40,287 bases of DNA from the NCBI GenBank assembly GCA_015501075.1, contig JADNYJ010000298.1, forward strand, positions 1 to 40,287, in the 5' to 3' direction. Below, in pieces: positions 30,700 through 40,287 of this stretch. The number at the start of each line of letters is the position of its first letter. The stretch's first letter is position 1. Made by a program: the position numbers and the translations under genes. This DNA comes from Gymnopilus junonius (taxonomy: Eukaryota > Basidiomycota > Agaricomycetes > Agaricales > Galerinaceae). The notes beneath the pieces are model-generated. The model ran no database searches, had not been told where the DNA came from, and saw nothing but the letters and a program-made list of their open reading frames with translations.

Positions 30700-33600
30700 A
30701 TGTCGAACGTAGTCCTCTCCCCGTCTGAGCTTGCCCGTATCGTCGCTGCCCTCTCCGGCGCTCCTGGAGAGGATGTCATTGATGAATTTGAATGAGCAGC
30801 AATTGCTCTGAAACTGCAGGGTGCCCTCAACTCTGCTCAGTCAACCTCTGGCCCTTGGGGAATACCTTCAGCAACACTCTCATTTCCTGCTGCCAGTCCT
30901 CACCTTCCACCGGCTTCCTTGCAGGTATGTGATCTTTGCGGCATCTCTTTTAAAACAAGGTTTGACAGTGTGATTGCAATAGACAAGGGGTTCGAATCCC
31001 GGCATGGCAATGCCTTTTTTGGCCGACTTGAGGTCATCAGGCTTTGACTTCAGGCCTAATAATACTTTCGGGTTATCTATCGACTTCGGATGTGCAAAAT
31101 CCAGTTCCAGCCGTTCCGATCACCTGGTCGCCTTTCCAGACCTCTCGAGCTCCTCCTTTCCTGTAGGATCTGGGACACCTAAACCTCTTCCCACTCTGCA
31201 AGATGCTGGATCGCCCTTACCTTGCGTATGTCCTCATCTTTTGAGACGAGCGTATGAGTTGCTAATCTCCATATCATTATTCAGAGTTCTATCGTACAGC
31301 CTGGGCAATGCGGTGTATATTCCTTCAATATGGTCACCAATGATCCTCTAATTGCGGCGCAAACCTACCCACCCCATCTGTTGATGCCGTCTTCTTCGAA
31401 TCCAGGCGATCCGACTCCTTGTGTCGACCCTCGAGACCTCACATCGCCAATGCGACCTCTCCAGCGAATCGATTGTCAGCCTTCCAGCCATGGATTCTCG
31501 GCAGTTGATGAGGATCAGGAAGAGAACGAGGACATGGAGGAGGTCATCATTCCTCCAGCACCTCGACTCCATGCTCCAGATCCATCCGCAGCTGGACCTG
31601 CCCACGCATCCTTTGATATGAATTGGGATAGCGACGAGCATCATGACGACCCCATGGGCGACAACGATCTTGGTGACAGTGAGGACGACAATGGTGACAA
31701 CGGAGACAACGATGGCGGGGGGCCGATCGCCAACGCCGTGGAAGTACTGAAAGTTTGTTCAGATGGCTGGGGTACGATCCTCCGGCTGGTGGAAATGGCG
31801 GTCCTGGCCCTGGAGGTGGAGGTGGTGGAGGAGGCGGCGGTGGAGGTGGTGGTGGAGGAGGAGGAGGAGGAGGTGGTGGTGGTGGTGGTGGTGGTGGGTG
31901 GTGGATGGGGTGGATGGGGTGTGGCATTCCCCAACTATTGTCCTCGAGCAAGTGCAAACACTATTCGCGAGCCCAACCGCCCTCGCAGAACCGCCAATGC
32001 TCTGATTCAAAACGACGCCCCAAGAGACGAAAATCTAGATGCTTTTCTTGCCAGCGACCGACCTGAATCTGGACCAGGAGATGGACGACAGCGCAACAGG
32101 CCGAGAGGACCACCCACATATTCGAATGCAAGTGCTATGCCCATTGCAGAAGACCCTCCTCCTGACATGACTGTTCGTCAGTTTTTCATTGCATTGGACT
32201 CCCTCGGGGACATCTGCCTACATCCTAGCCCAGGAAAGAAGCTGAAGGGGAAGGGGAAGGGGAAAGAGAAGGAAGTGACGTTCATTGGCCAGCCGGAGCA
32301 ACTATTACAACTCATTTGTGGGAAGTCCTCAGTTGAAGAGCTGTCGGCATTTTTCAATGGCGTCAGCAATGCACCTTCAGCCGACGATATTCTAGGGAGG
32401 ATCAGCCATTTTGCAGATGCATGCTATGCGGCAGAGCAGACTGAAGCTCTTCTTCAGCTTGTTTATTTTTTAAATGCAATAAAACTTGCCTGCCTGATAC
32501 AGCGGTATGTTCAACTTCCACTTCGATTCATGATGGCACCAATCTAATGTATTATTGTAGGTTTCTGAACGCTCACCATGGATACTTAATCAGTGACGTT
32601 TGGAATGACCTTGAACCCGAACAAAACTACCTCGATGGAAGTTAAGGATCTACCTTTTTCATGGGCTGGTAGCCATCAGAATGGCTGGTGCTGGTCAGTC
32701 TCTATTCTTTCTTGTGAATATCTAAAGGCTGACTAGAAAATAGGGTCTATGTACCTTCTTGTAATGATTGCATGCGCAAAACTCAAGACAAAGTTGCTCA
32801 GTATTGATGCAGCAACTATTGGAGTGATTGCACGTTTCATACGCTTTCCTAGCAGTAAGTCCATTGCTACAATTGTCAATCTGTCCACCAGTTGACTCCG
32901 TTTATAGAGTCCCCTCTCGGAATGCTGATAAGGAAGAATGTCATTCCTGCCATTGCCATGCTTCGACAGAAGTATCCCCTTCGCATGACCTGCTTCTTTC
33001 CGACAGAATTCCTGCAGTCCTTCTATGTCACCCAGGATGTCAATTGCACGAACCTGGTTACGACGGACACCATATTCGATAGCTTCAAGCTATTCAAGTA
33101 AGTAGGCCTTAAATCTCTCCATGTGCATTGGGTTTATTTGCTTGAACAGTGACTTCATCAAGGCCAGGGACTGGGATGCTTGGGCGGAATGTCAGCTGCA
33201 AGTTGAACTTCCAGGAGGTCCATCTCTTGATCTGCTGAATACCGGCCTTTTTACGCCTGTCGACTTTTCAGCTGCAATCAAAGCTGCCAGAGAAGCTGGT
33301 CCTTGGGTCGCCGTATGCTCTCAGACAACAACAACTACCTCCCTACTCCTCCTAGAGATGCCTCACCTGCCACTCCATCTAGGCCCACCGCACCTGCTAC
33401 CCCCATGATGATGGCCACTCCCATGACCACTCCTCAAGCCCAGCAGCCTATTGGTCGCCCACAGAGCAGCAGTCATGTTCTTGCTGGCGAAGAAGAGGAT
33501 GACATATCAGAATCTGACGACGAGGTGACTCCTCTGGACTGGAACTCAAGTATGGATGATGAACTGCTATACATGTTCAAAGTCAACTTCAAGCCTCAGC

Positions 33601-34835
33601 TCGACTACAACACTAGGGTTTTTTATCCGACTGATTTTGAAGGAAGGTTTGAAGAAACAGAGCGCCAAAGGGGGTTTGCTGCAAAAGCAGATTACCCGGA
33701 GACTCTTGAAGAGTTTGAGAAGCGGGTACGTTATCATTTCCCTGTTATCTAACTTGGACTTAAACTGACCACCACACTCATATAGTATCGAAAGCAACTC
33801 ACCAGTGGCAAGCGACCCAATCGCCAGACTTTTCTGGGTCTTGATTACAGAATTATAGAAGGGTATGTTCTTGCTTTCCCAATTCTCAATGACATCTCTG
33901 TCTGACTAAGGGTGTTCAGGTGAATGTTGCATATCAACGATGCCAACGGCAACCTCCTTCTAATGTTTTGGGATCATATGAAGGATTCTATGAGGGATAC
34001 ATTGCTGCATAAGATGGAATATATCCTCTCCGGCCAAGTCAAATACGTCGACACCAATCTGAAGGCATCAACAACATATTCGGTGCTCTTCATGCCTCAT
34101 GGTACCCCAGATTTGCCAAGAATGTGAGTTTAAAACCCGGATTGGTCTTCCTCGTCAGTCAGCTTAATGAATGTTTGTCTTTAGGGGTACGGAGCTCCTT
34201 CTACTGCAGATCCTTCTACACTACAGAGGGATGGCCGAAGACCTGTCAACACAAGCCTGAATGTCCCCAGGCTTAGCAAAGAAATCAAAGATAATCAAGA
34301 GGTCTATCAAATGCTGTTGGATGCTTTGCGTCCGGCTTTGAGTGGATCTATGCAACTGTAAGCTAATTGCCAATGACTTCGCAAGCCAATGCTGATGTCT
34401 TCAATATAGTTAAAACGCCTTTTCCCAGACACATTTCTCTCCCTGTCCATCAGCGTGCAGTTCCTTCCAAACAGCACTACGTCCCCGTGTACCCATTCGC
34501 TGGTTTCATTCTCAATGTCAATGTCTCTACCCGCATGCACAGAGACACTGGGGACAAAGACATCTGCCTGGTACTCGTCATCTCGGACTGTAGGCGGAGA
34601 GCTGGTCTTGGTCGAACCCGGTGTCGTTTTGAGAATGAGGAGTGGGGATGTGGTGGTCTTTCCCTCCAAAGCTTTTACCCACCTGAACCTTCACTTCAAA
34701 GGGAAGCGCATTTCTTTGGTCCTTCATACTGACAAATGCATGAAAGGTTGGGAGAAAAATGGAAATGGATGGCTTGACAATGCGACATTTCGATTTGTCA
34801 TGGATGATGATGACCATTACAGTGGCCATAGGTAG
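30700..34835 (+). CDS. TET/JBP-like 2-oxoglutarate/Fe(II) dioxygenase, interrupted as written
   Basis: TET/JBP enzymes oxidise 5-methylcytosine or thymine in DNA; in mushrooms they are strongly expanded and linked to DNA transposons. The catalytic core is at the 3' end: FILNVNVSTRMHRDTGDKD (H-x-D iron site), ICLVLVISD, GGELVLVEPGVVLRMRSGD, VVVFPSKAFTHLNLHFKGKR (second His and the Arg for 2-oxoglutarate), ISLVLHTDK. The N-terminal half is long and acidic, with a Gly-rich run, and starts MSNVVLSPSELARIVAALSG. Many short introns fit (for example 30925-30982). In-frame TGA at 30793 and single-base shifts near 32670, 33305 (GGG), 34483 (CCCC) and 34592 interrupt it. Metal ligands are all present, so it was an enzyme recently or still is if the shifts are sequence errors. 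Confidence 0.7.
31811..31919 (+). repeat. GGT/GGA microsatellite inside the dioxygenase gene
   Basis: About 100 bases of GGA/GGT triplets. In one frame it encodes over 25 consecutive Gly following PPAGGNGGPGPGGG. Length changes here would shift the frame relative to the downstream exon (FPNYCPRASANTI). All three frames are open on both strands, so long open frames here are uninformative. Confidence 0.9.
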
Positions 34836-35050
34836 ATTTCCTACTCTGTCAAAGGTCTAATTTCTCGTCATCTCTTCCATATTACATTCTGTACCTTGTC
34901 AAATATACGAGTATCCTACCTTTTCGTTTATAATGTCTATTGTCACGTGGTATCTATATTGTCCCGAAAATGAAAACGACCTCATAATTCTTGTCATCCA
35001 CTTCCATCTCTCATTGGCTTGCTACACAACAAGGGTTTGCTTTGCCTCTC

Positions 35051-37212
35051 ATGCCCACAATTACTAGAAAAGCTGCTGCTGCTGAATCTGCCGGTGTAAA
35101 TGCTCCGGAGAATGAAACAACCGTGCCTGCAAAACGGAAAGCTGCCAGCTCAGGAAACGCCAAGCGTACTGCTGGTAAAGGTGGCTTTTTTTGTTTCATC
35201 TAGCAGTAGACTACTGATAATCTGAGTGACTACCCTTCTAGCAAGCAAGCCCACGTCCGCAAGTCAGACCGCAGCCCCGAAGTCAAAGAAGAAAGAGAAA
35301 GGAGGCTCTGTGACTCTGTTGGGGGAGGATTATCAGGCATTTTTGAAGTTCCAACAGGGCCAGGACCAGAGTAATAGTCCTGCTCAGCAGAAGATTGCAG
35401 AAAAAAGAGAAAGGCTCAGGAAAACCTTGGTATGCTTTTATCTCGAAATTATATTCTAATGACACATTTTTCCCTTCTATATAGCTATTCAAGAACATAA
35501 CAGGGCTATGAGAGACAAAGAAGACCACTCTGACGACGACACCGAGGACAACGCTCCGCCTGCTAAGAAGTCTAAGCCATCACACACCATCTTGAGTGAT
35601 GACGAGGCAGAGCTTTCCAAAGAACTGGGCAGTACCACGACAGTACCTGGTCTTCCAGATTTTACTAATGTGACCGAAGAGGATGTAGAAGATGAGGATG
35701 AACCACAGGGAGGCATTCAGAATGGTGAAGACAATACCGACGACGAGGAAGAAGTTGAAGTCGAGGAGCAAGATGGTCAAGGATCTCCCGCTGAATCTCA
35801 GGCTAGTGCGGCTGGAGATGCCCTGGCAGATAATGGGGTATTGTATCTATATTATTGCAACTCACAATCAACTGACGCCCTTTGTCTTTAGATGGAAATC
35901 TCAACACCAGCGTTGGAAAAGGCGTATCAAAAGCCAAGTTCCAAGAATTCAAGTGCGCCGAAGCTTGAACATGCCTCAGTATCCCCGTCATTGTCTTCTA
36001 CCAAGACCGAAGTGTCGTCCGCATCCACCGCAAAGAAGGCAGTTCCTCCAAAGAGTTCTGGAGGTACCAAAGTTGTACGTGAACAGTTCTCGAGCCCTGA
36101 AGTCCTTGCCCTTGCAGATGTGGCCAAAAGTCATCTCCGTACACAGATATGCTTTGGAAACTGGAAGCTCGACTCTGATCCTGAGAAGCCTGACTGGATC
36201 TGGACCATAATTGCTGAGACACCTTCTGCTCTTGGTGTCAGCTCACGCCCTAGGGCCACAGAGGGACTGAAGCAACTTCTCAATGACAATGCAGAGAAAG
36301 AGAAAGTCATGACTTATGTACGTGTTGTGTGCTCTATCTGGTCATCTCATTTAGTTGTCATCTTTAGGTTGGTTACGGGAAGACCGTTCTCTTCAACACA
36401 ATTGTCACTAAAGCCCGTAGCAAGGTTGCAGGGTATCTGAGCCTTCATGGATCTGTGCAAGATGTAACGGACAAAGTTACTTGGTTACTACAAGCATCGA
36501 ACTTTCTGTACGGAGACCTAAATGTCAAGGTATGTTTTTGTTCAAGCCTCTCTTTCATTGCTAATGCCTTGACCCAGGAGAGGACATTCAACAGTAGTAA
36601 GCCCTTTGGAAACCCATTCATCAAGGACCTTATCCAGACCGTCTGGTTCAACACTTCCAAGAACGGTTCCAAGGCAGAAGCAATGACCACCAAGAAGATG
36701 ATTCAAAACAAAGAAGTTCCATTGACAATTATTCTTCTGGTAGTCACTGCGGTAGTATCAATTTTTTTTCTGTGAGCCTTGTTCTTATCTATTCATTAGA
36801 TTGAACACAGCATAGGGGAGTATCGTCCAGGAACTCTATCTATTACCCAATTCCGTGAAAATTCTGTACGGAATAGGTGCAAGGTCCTGCTCTTATGAAG
36901 ATGATTCACAGCTAATGGATTGCTTTAGATTTATGCACCATTCGAGTACGTGGAGGGGCCTGGTTCAGAAGTCGAAGAAATGGTCTGATGCATACCCAGC
37001 GGCAGTGTATAAGTCAATTATGTGAGAAATTGAGTTCAGTCGGTTCATTTTTTATTTCTAACTTTTATCTTTCCTTTCAACGCAGTCTCACTTGCGGTGA
37101 CTTGAGCTATCTGCTGATGGAAGAAGAGGAAGTGAATGAAGAAGAGATCAAGGATGTCAAACCAGAGGACCTCGACAGTATTGCCGACAATGGGATGGCT
37201 GAGGTGTTCTAG
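35051..37212 (+). CDS. DUF6532-like basidiomycete protein
   Basis: The function of this family is unknown. The N-terminus (MPTITRKAAAAESAG, Lys/Ala-rich, then KSKKKEKGG) and the long acidic middle (SDDDTEDNAPPAKKSKPSH, EEDVEDEDE) look nuclear and disordered. The conserved C-terminal domain starts near ALADVAKSHLRTQ and continues KARSKVAGYLSLHG, FNSSKPFGNPFIKDLIQTVW, EVPLTIILLVVTAI and EHSIGEYRPGTLSITQF. The final exon is acidic (YLLMEEEEVNEEE) and ends GMAEVF. About eight short introns fit. Single-base deficits appear at the AAAA run 35421-35424 and near 36975. The gene begins about 215 bases after the dioxygenase gene on the same strand, so the two may travel together. Confidence 0.62.
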
Positions 37213-37973
37213 CAACGTCATTGATGCTTCATTTCTGGTCACATATTAGATGGGTACTACTTTACTATCTCTTTCCTGTCTTCTATTGCCTCATGTGCTC
37301 CTTGTTCCCTGGGCCTCACTACTTTAAAGAGCACACTACATACATTCTTTCCTAATTGCAATAAAAATATATTCCATTTGCCTCCCACATGTTGTCCTAG
37401 AGAGTGTCAGAGCCTGTCAGAGCAACGGAGAACAAAAAATTCCCAATCTGTCAAAGAGTCTTGAGGGATCTCCAGACTGTTAGAGGGCTTGCAGAAGCAT
37501 CTTAGAGCACCTCAGAGAAATTGGCCTCAGGACCCACGGTCAAGACTTTGCTCTGTGGCTGTCTGGCACCCTTTGGAGCTCTAGCTGCTCTGAGGCTCTC
37601 TTGCTTTCTCTGTTGTTCTTCTCACAACTCTTGTCTATTCTGAGAGACAAGACCCTTTTTCCTGATGTAGTGCTCATTTCAAATTTTAATAGTGCTCGTT
37701 TCAATTTTCATAGTGCTCATCTCAATTTTAATAGAGCTCGTTTGCGAAGAAACTTAAAATCCAGAGCACAAAATCTAAGACGGAGCTCTTATCTAAAATT
37801 CTCAGTATATAGCTCGAATTACCCAAAATCAGAGAAAAAGGGCTCGTTTTCACGTGCACGCAGTGCTCCGGATTTTTTGTACAATAAGACCGCCATAGAG
37901 GTGGCTTGTCAGATGATGAAACATAACATTTTAGTATATAAAAAAACAACTATGGTACATGTTTCTAGAGCAG
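37213..37973 (+). other. Spacer between DUF6532-like gene and LTR
   Basis: No coding region is supported. The left part is rich in CAGAG-type short repeats (for example GTCAGAGCCTGTCAGAGC at 37408), the middle holds a 21-bp tandem repeat, and the right part is AT-rich up to the LTR start at 37974. Confidence 0.45.
37668..37746 (+). repeat. 21-22 bp tandem repeat, 3.5 copies
   Basis: Units start at 37668, 37690, 37711 and 37732, with consensus TAGTGCTCRTTTCAATTTTAA. The last unit is truncated. Confidence 0.8.
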
Positions 37974-38395
37974 TGTAGGTAGGTAAAGGTATATGCAGTG
38001 AGATGTAGGCTATGTAAAGCAAGTAAAAACTATGTACAAATGAAGAATGGCGCAAATAGGGTCAAGGTCGAGGATGAGCATAAACTTGCATTAATGCATA
38101 CTAGGATCGAGATGATTGGTGCAAATCTAGTGGTGATCTATGCAAGGTTTACTCGGTGTCATTTTCTTGATTGGTGAGCTTGGCTATGCTCATGACTCTA
38201 TCTGTAAGACGACGCGAGGTCGTTGGCACTGAAGACTGATCCAACTGAGAGAATAGGAATGAGGTATCTATTGGATATAGTAGACACGTCTAAGAGATAT
38301 CAAGATGATGGTGGTAACCAGAAGAAAGGGAATGTTACTGTTACTAGTGTCTGTTGTGACAAGTTATGTGAGTACGAAGTGTGAGCATGCTTACA
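37974..38395 (-). repeat. 3' LTR of the minus-strand Ty3/gypsy element
   Basis: On the plus strand the segment starts TGTAGGTAGG and ends GCATGCTTACA, giving TGTA...TACA ends. It is followed at once by CCCTCCCCCGCT, the complement of a purine tract, as expected for the U3 start of a minus-strand element. Length is 422 bp. The flanking five bases AGCAG (37969-37973) are the candidate target site; its partner is outside the window. Confidence 0.65.
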
Positions 38396-38544
38396 CCCTC
38401 CCCCGCTATCGAAAAAAAACTGTGCCTAGGAGAAACAAGATATATAAAAGCAATTAAACCGGGGGGGGGGCAAAATGGTGCACAGCGTGGGTGCATTAAA
38501 AAACCCAATGGGAAAAAGCTACCGGCTGGCAGGGAGAAACTACA

Positions 38545-39415
38545 CTAAACAGCATCAGAAGTAGAATTCATCCTCGCCAGCCAGATCTCTAGGGTTTTGC
38601 AGTCTTCGAGTTCCAAACAAGGTAACCAAGTATCACCTTCTGGGCCTTCGCTGCACCAACGGACCAGGTATTTGGTTTTGCGAGTTCTCCAATTCATTTG
38701 TTCATCTATGATTTTGTCAATAAAGTACTCTTCCTCACCATTAATGACCACAGGTGCTGGTGGGTTGAGAGCATGAGAGGGAAATAACTCATCATTGTTC
38801 TCCTTGAAGGGAAGGACTTCTGAAGTATGGAAAACAGGGAAGATATTAGTCAAGTTAGGCAAATCCAGAGTGACAGTCGAGTGTCATTCATTCACAGCAA
38901 TGATACAGTGAGGCCCATCATAACGAGGAATAAACTTCGCCACACACATCATGTCGTGAGCCTTGTATTGACGCTGGCGATTTTCCGTGGACAGAACCAC
39001 ACGATCCCCAATCGTGAAAGGGAAATCTAAGTGCCATTTTGTGTTAGCATGATATGCTTGGGTCACTTTAGCACTTATCAAGTTATCTTGAGCCTCTAGA
39101 ACCAGAGGTTGCATTCACTCAATAATACTCCCAGCAGCTAGGACGTCTGGGGTCTGGTCCCGGGTCTGCATAAAGGGGGGTAAAATACGAGGGGAGCACC
39201 CAAAGTGAAGTTGGAAAGGAGAGAAGCCCGTTGATCAATTCTTTGTGTTCATTATATTGAATCGAATTTTTGGGATTGATCGGACCCATCCACGTTGATC
39301 ACGCTCAACAGCAAAGCGAATGCATTGGATAACTGTTTTGTTAGTCCTTTCACTGGATCCATCACTTTCCGGATGGTAGCTTGTTGACATTTTCAACTTA
39401 ATGCCTGTTTAGTTT
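38545..39415 (-). pseudogene. Integrase C-terminal half with chromodomain (Ty3/gypsy)
   Basis: This is the end of a pol polyprotein that inserts the element's DNA. The core fragment reads MSTSYHPESDGSSERTNKTV, with the catalytic Glu in SSERTNK, followed by STGFSPFQLHFG. The C-terminal part reads VLEAQDNLISAKVTQAYHAN, FTIGDRVVLST (GPY/F-like region) and AKFIPRYDGPH. The chromodomain is EEEYFIDKIIDE, then TKYLVRWCSEGPEGDTWLP and LEDCKTLEIWL, which in chromoviruses binds modified histones. Stop codons fall before STGFSP, before MQPLVLEA and after IIAVNE, and the start is lost at the junction with the LTR at 39421. Confidence 0.85.
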
Positions 39416-39420
39416 GTGCA

Positions 39421-39895
39421 TGTTATATATGCGCCTCCGACCAACTCCGATCTCCGACTATACGAACTCCGACCTCATGATCCCCTCGAAGTACTACAAG
39501 TCCCGGAACACGTAGACACTTAGATTACATGTAGCTAGTCAACTCCGAGTAGAGCAGAGTAACTTACACGTCTGCCTGCTCACTAGTACACGTACGGTCT
39601 CCGCTTAGTTTCCTCCGTAGTATAAAAACCTTAGAACTATTATTAGGTACCTTAGTTCATATATTGTTCATTAATCAATCCACGCTCTCTACTCCGCTCT
39701 CTCGTTCCGATCTGACTCCGAAATTCGAGACAACGTCCAGACAACGGAGCGCAACACACACGTTGAAGCTGAAGTCTCAATCCTACGTCTACATACGTTA
39801 CACTAAGACCAACTCCGACACCGATGTACTCCGACGTAGCTCCAATGTGGATCTCCTCTGCCTACTCCGCTCTTCCTTTCGTCTAGAACTTAACA
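39421..39895 (+). repeat. 5' LTR
   Basis: The segment begins TGTTATATATG and ends AGAACTTAACA, giving inverted TGTTA...TAACA ends over 475 bp. TATAAAAACC (39621-39630) inside it is a likely TATA box of the LTR promoter. The short ACTCCG motif recurs many times across it. No standard tRNA primer site (TGG...) is obvious immediately after 39895. Confidence 0.65.
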
Positions 39896-39932
39896 GTATA
39901 TACGAACTCATACCGCTTCTGGACTCCCGACT

Positions 39933-40287
39933 ATGCCCACCACAACATCCCGTACTACTGCCAACTCCCATGCAGCTGGACAAAATGAATCCCGCACTAT
40001 CGTGATTCAGAATGTCAGAGACTACCCTGACCATCCAAACACACAACCTCCATCCCGCCTCAGCACTCTAACTCCTTTACCCTCAGTACCCTCATCAACG
40101 AGACAAACCAGTCCCAACCCATTGCCACCTCCTGGTTCCCCTGGTGGTGAACCCGACCCCGACGATGATGGACAATTTTGACCCCCACCACTCCAATCAC
40201 TCCGATCATTCCGATCACAACTCCGACCACGACCCCACTCCGAATCTCGCTGAAGCCATGATGCTCATGACCAAAGAGCTCAGGCGT
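39933..40287 (+). CDS. Gag N-terminus of the LTR element (partial)
   Basis: Gag forms the virus-like particle of the retrotransposon. The start MPTTTSRTTANSHAAG is followed by a Pro/Ser-rich stretch ending GGEPDPDDD, typical of basidiomycete Ty3/gypsy gag. The written frame ends GQF at 40181. One extra G at the GG of 40170-40171 would instead continue with NFDPHHSNHSDHSDHNSD and LAEAMMLMTKELRR to the window edge, the usual gag continuation. Either this copy is frameshifted or one base is missing from the sequence. Confidence 0.75.

Larger units (their letters stand above)
37974..39420 (-). mobile_element. 3' part of an old Ty3/gypsy chromovirus, cut by a younger LTR element
   Basis: From left to right the plus strand shows an LTR (37974-38395), a polypurine tract read on the minus strand (AGCGGGGGAGGG), then integrase with a chromodomain. 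At 39421 the integrase coding sequence stops abruptly where another LTR begins. The remaining 5' part (reverse transcriptase, protease, gag, 5' LTR) would lie beyond the inserted element, outside the window. In-frame stops mark it as an inactive copy. Confidence 0.8.
39421..40287 (+). mobile_element. 5' end of a plus-strand LTR retrotransposon
   Basis: A complete 5' LTR and the start of gag are present; the element continues past the right edge. It sits inside the integrase gene of the older minus-strand element, so it inserted later. The five bases GTGCA (39416-39420) just left of the LTR are the candidate target duplication. Confidence 0.8.

Noticed and set aside
30983..31014. GGGGTTCGAATCCCGG followed by a T run, resembling the T-arm (B box) of a tRNA or SINE
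   Set aside because: No A box, anticodon arm or acceptor-stem partner could be found upstream, the T stem pairs only over three to four bases, and the sequence lies in frame in an exon of the dioxygenase gene.
31547..32010. Antisense Pro-rich, His/Ser-rich and Trp/Arg-rich open frames
   Set aside because: All are produced by the GGT/GGA microsatellite being free of stops in every frame.
38461..38470. Run of ten G considered as the polypurine tract of the gypsy element
   Set aside because: It is on the wrong strand and not adjacent to the LTR. The minus-strand tract AGCGGGGGAGGG directly next to the TGTA end at 38395 fits better.

Overview
The window reads as nuclear DNA of a basidiomycete fungus, most likely an Agaricomycete. 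Genes are split by many short GT-AG introns of about 45-75 bases. The recognisable families are typical of mushroom-forming fungi: a secreted class II haem peroxidase, etherase-like glutathione S-transferases, leucine-rich F-box proteins, a HET-domain protein, a Plavaka-type DNA transposase, a TET/JBP-like dioxygenase, a DUF6532-like protein and Ty3/gypsy retroelements with a chromodomain. No rRNA, tRNA or CRISPR array is supported. Family assignments come from motifs recognised by eye; no database search was run.

Layout. 0.5-2.8 kb: a decayed multi-exon gene with a repeated exon module. 3.4-6.8 kb: a GST relic and a frameshifted HET gene. 7.1-8.8 kb (minus): a class II peroxidase. 11.4-17.7 kb (plus): two GST / F-box pairs in the same order. 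19.0-22.1 kb (minus): a Plavaka transposase with an N-terminal C2H2 finger, followed upstream by an unrecognised gene ending in a basic helix. 24.0-28.7 kb (minus): a run of broken host-gene pieces (cyclin, membrane protein, HAM1-like, Spt6, and a secreted repeat protein with dibasic spacers), several with introns still in place. 30.7-37.2 kb (plus): a TET/JBP-like 2-oxoglutarate dioxygenase gene followed by a DUF6532-like gene. 38.0-40.3 kb: the 3' part of an old minus-strand Ty3/gypsy element, cut by a second, plus-strand LTR element that runs off the window.

How it fits together. The left half is a stress, detoxification and lignin-oxidation type neighbourhood (peroxidase, GSTs, F-box, HET), with local duplication and decay. 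The right half is transposon territory. The most interesting parts are the patchwork of captured gene pieces lying between the Plavaka element and the TET/JBP-DUF6532 pair, and the secreted repeat protein, which looks like a precursor cut at dibasic sites.

A caution applies to the whole window. Nearly every recognisable gene, young and old, is interrupted by single-base shifts, many at homopolymer runs and mostly one base short. Part of the apparent pseudogenisation may therefore be a sequencing or assembly artefact, and 'pseudogene' calls below should be read with that in mind.
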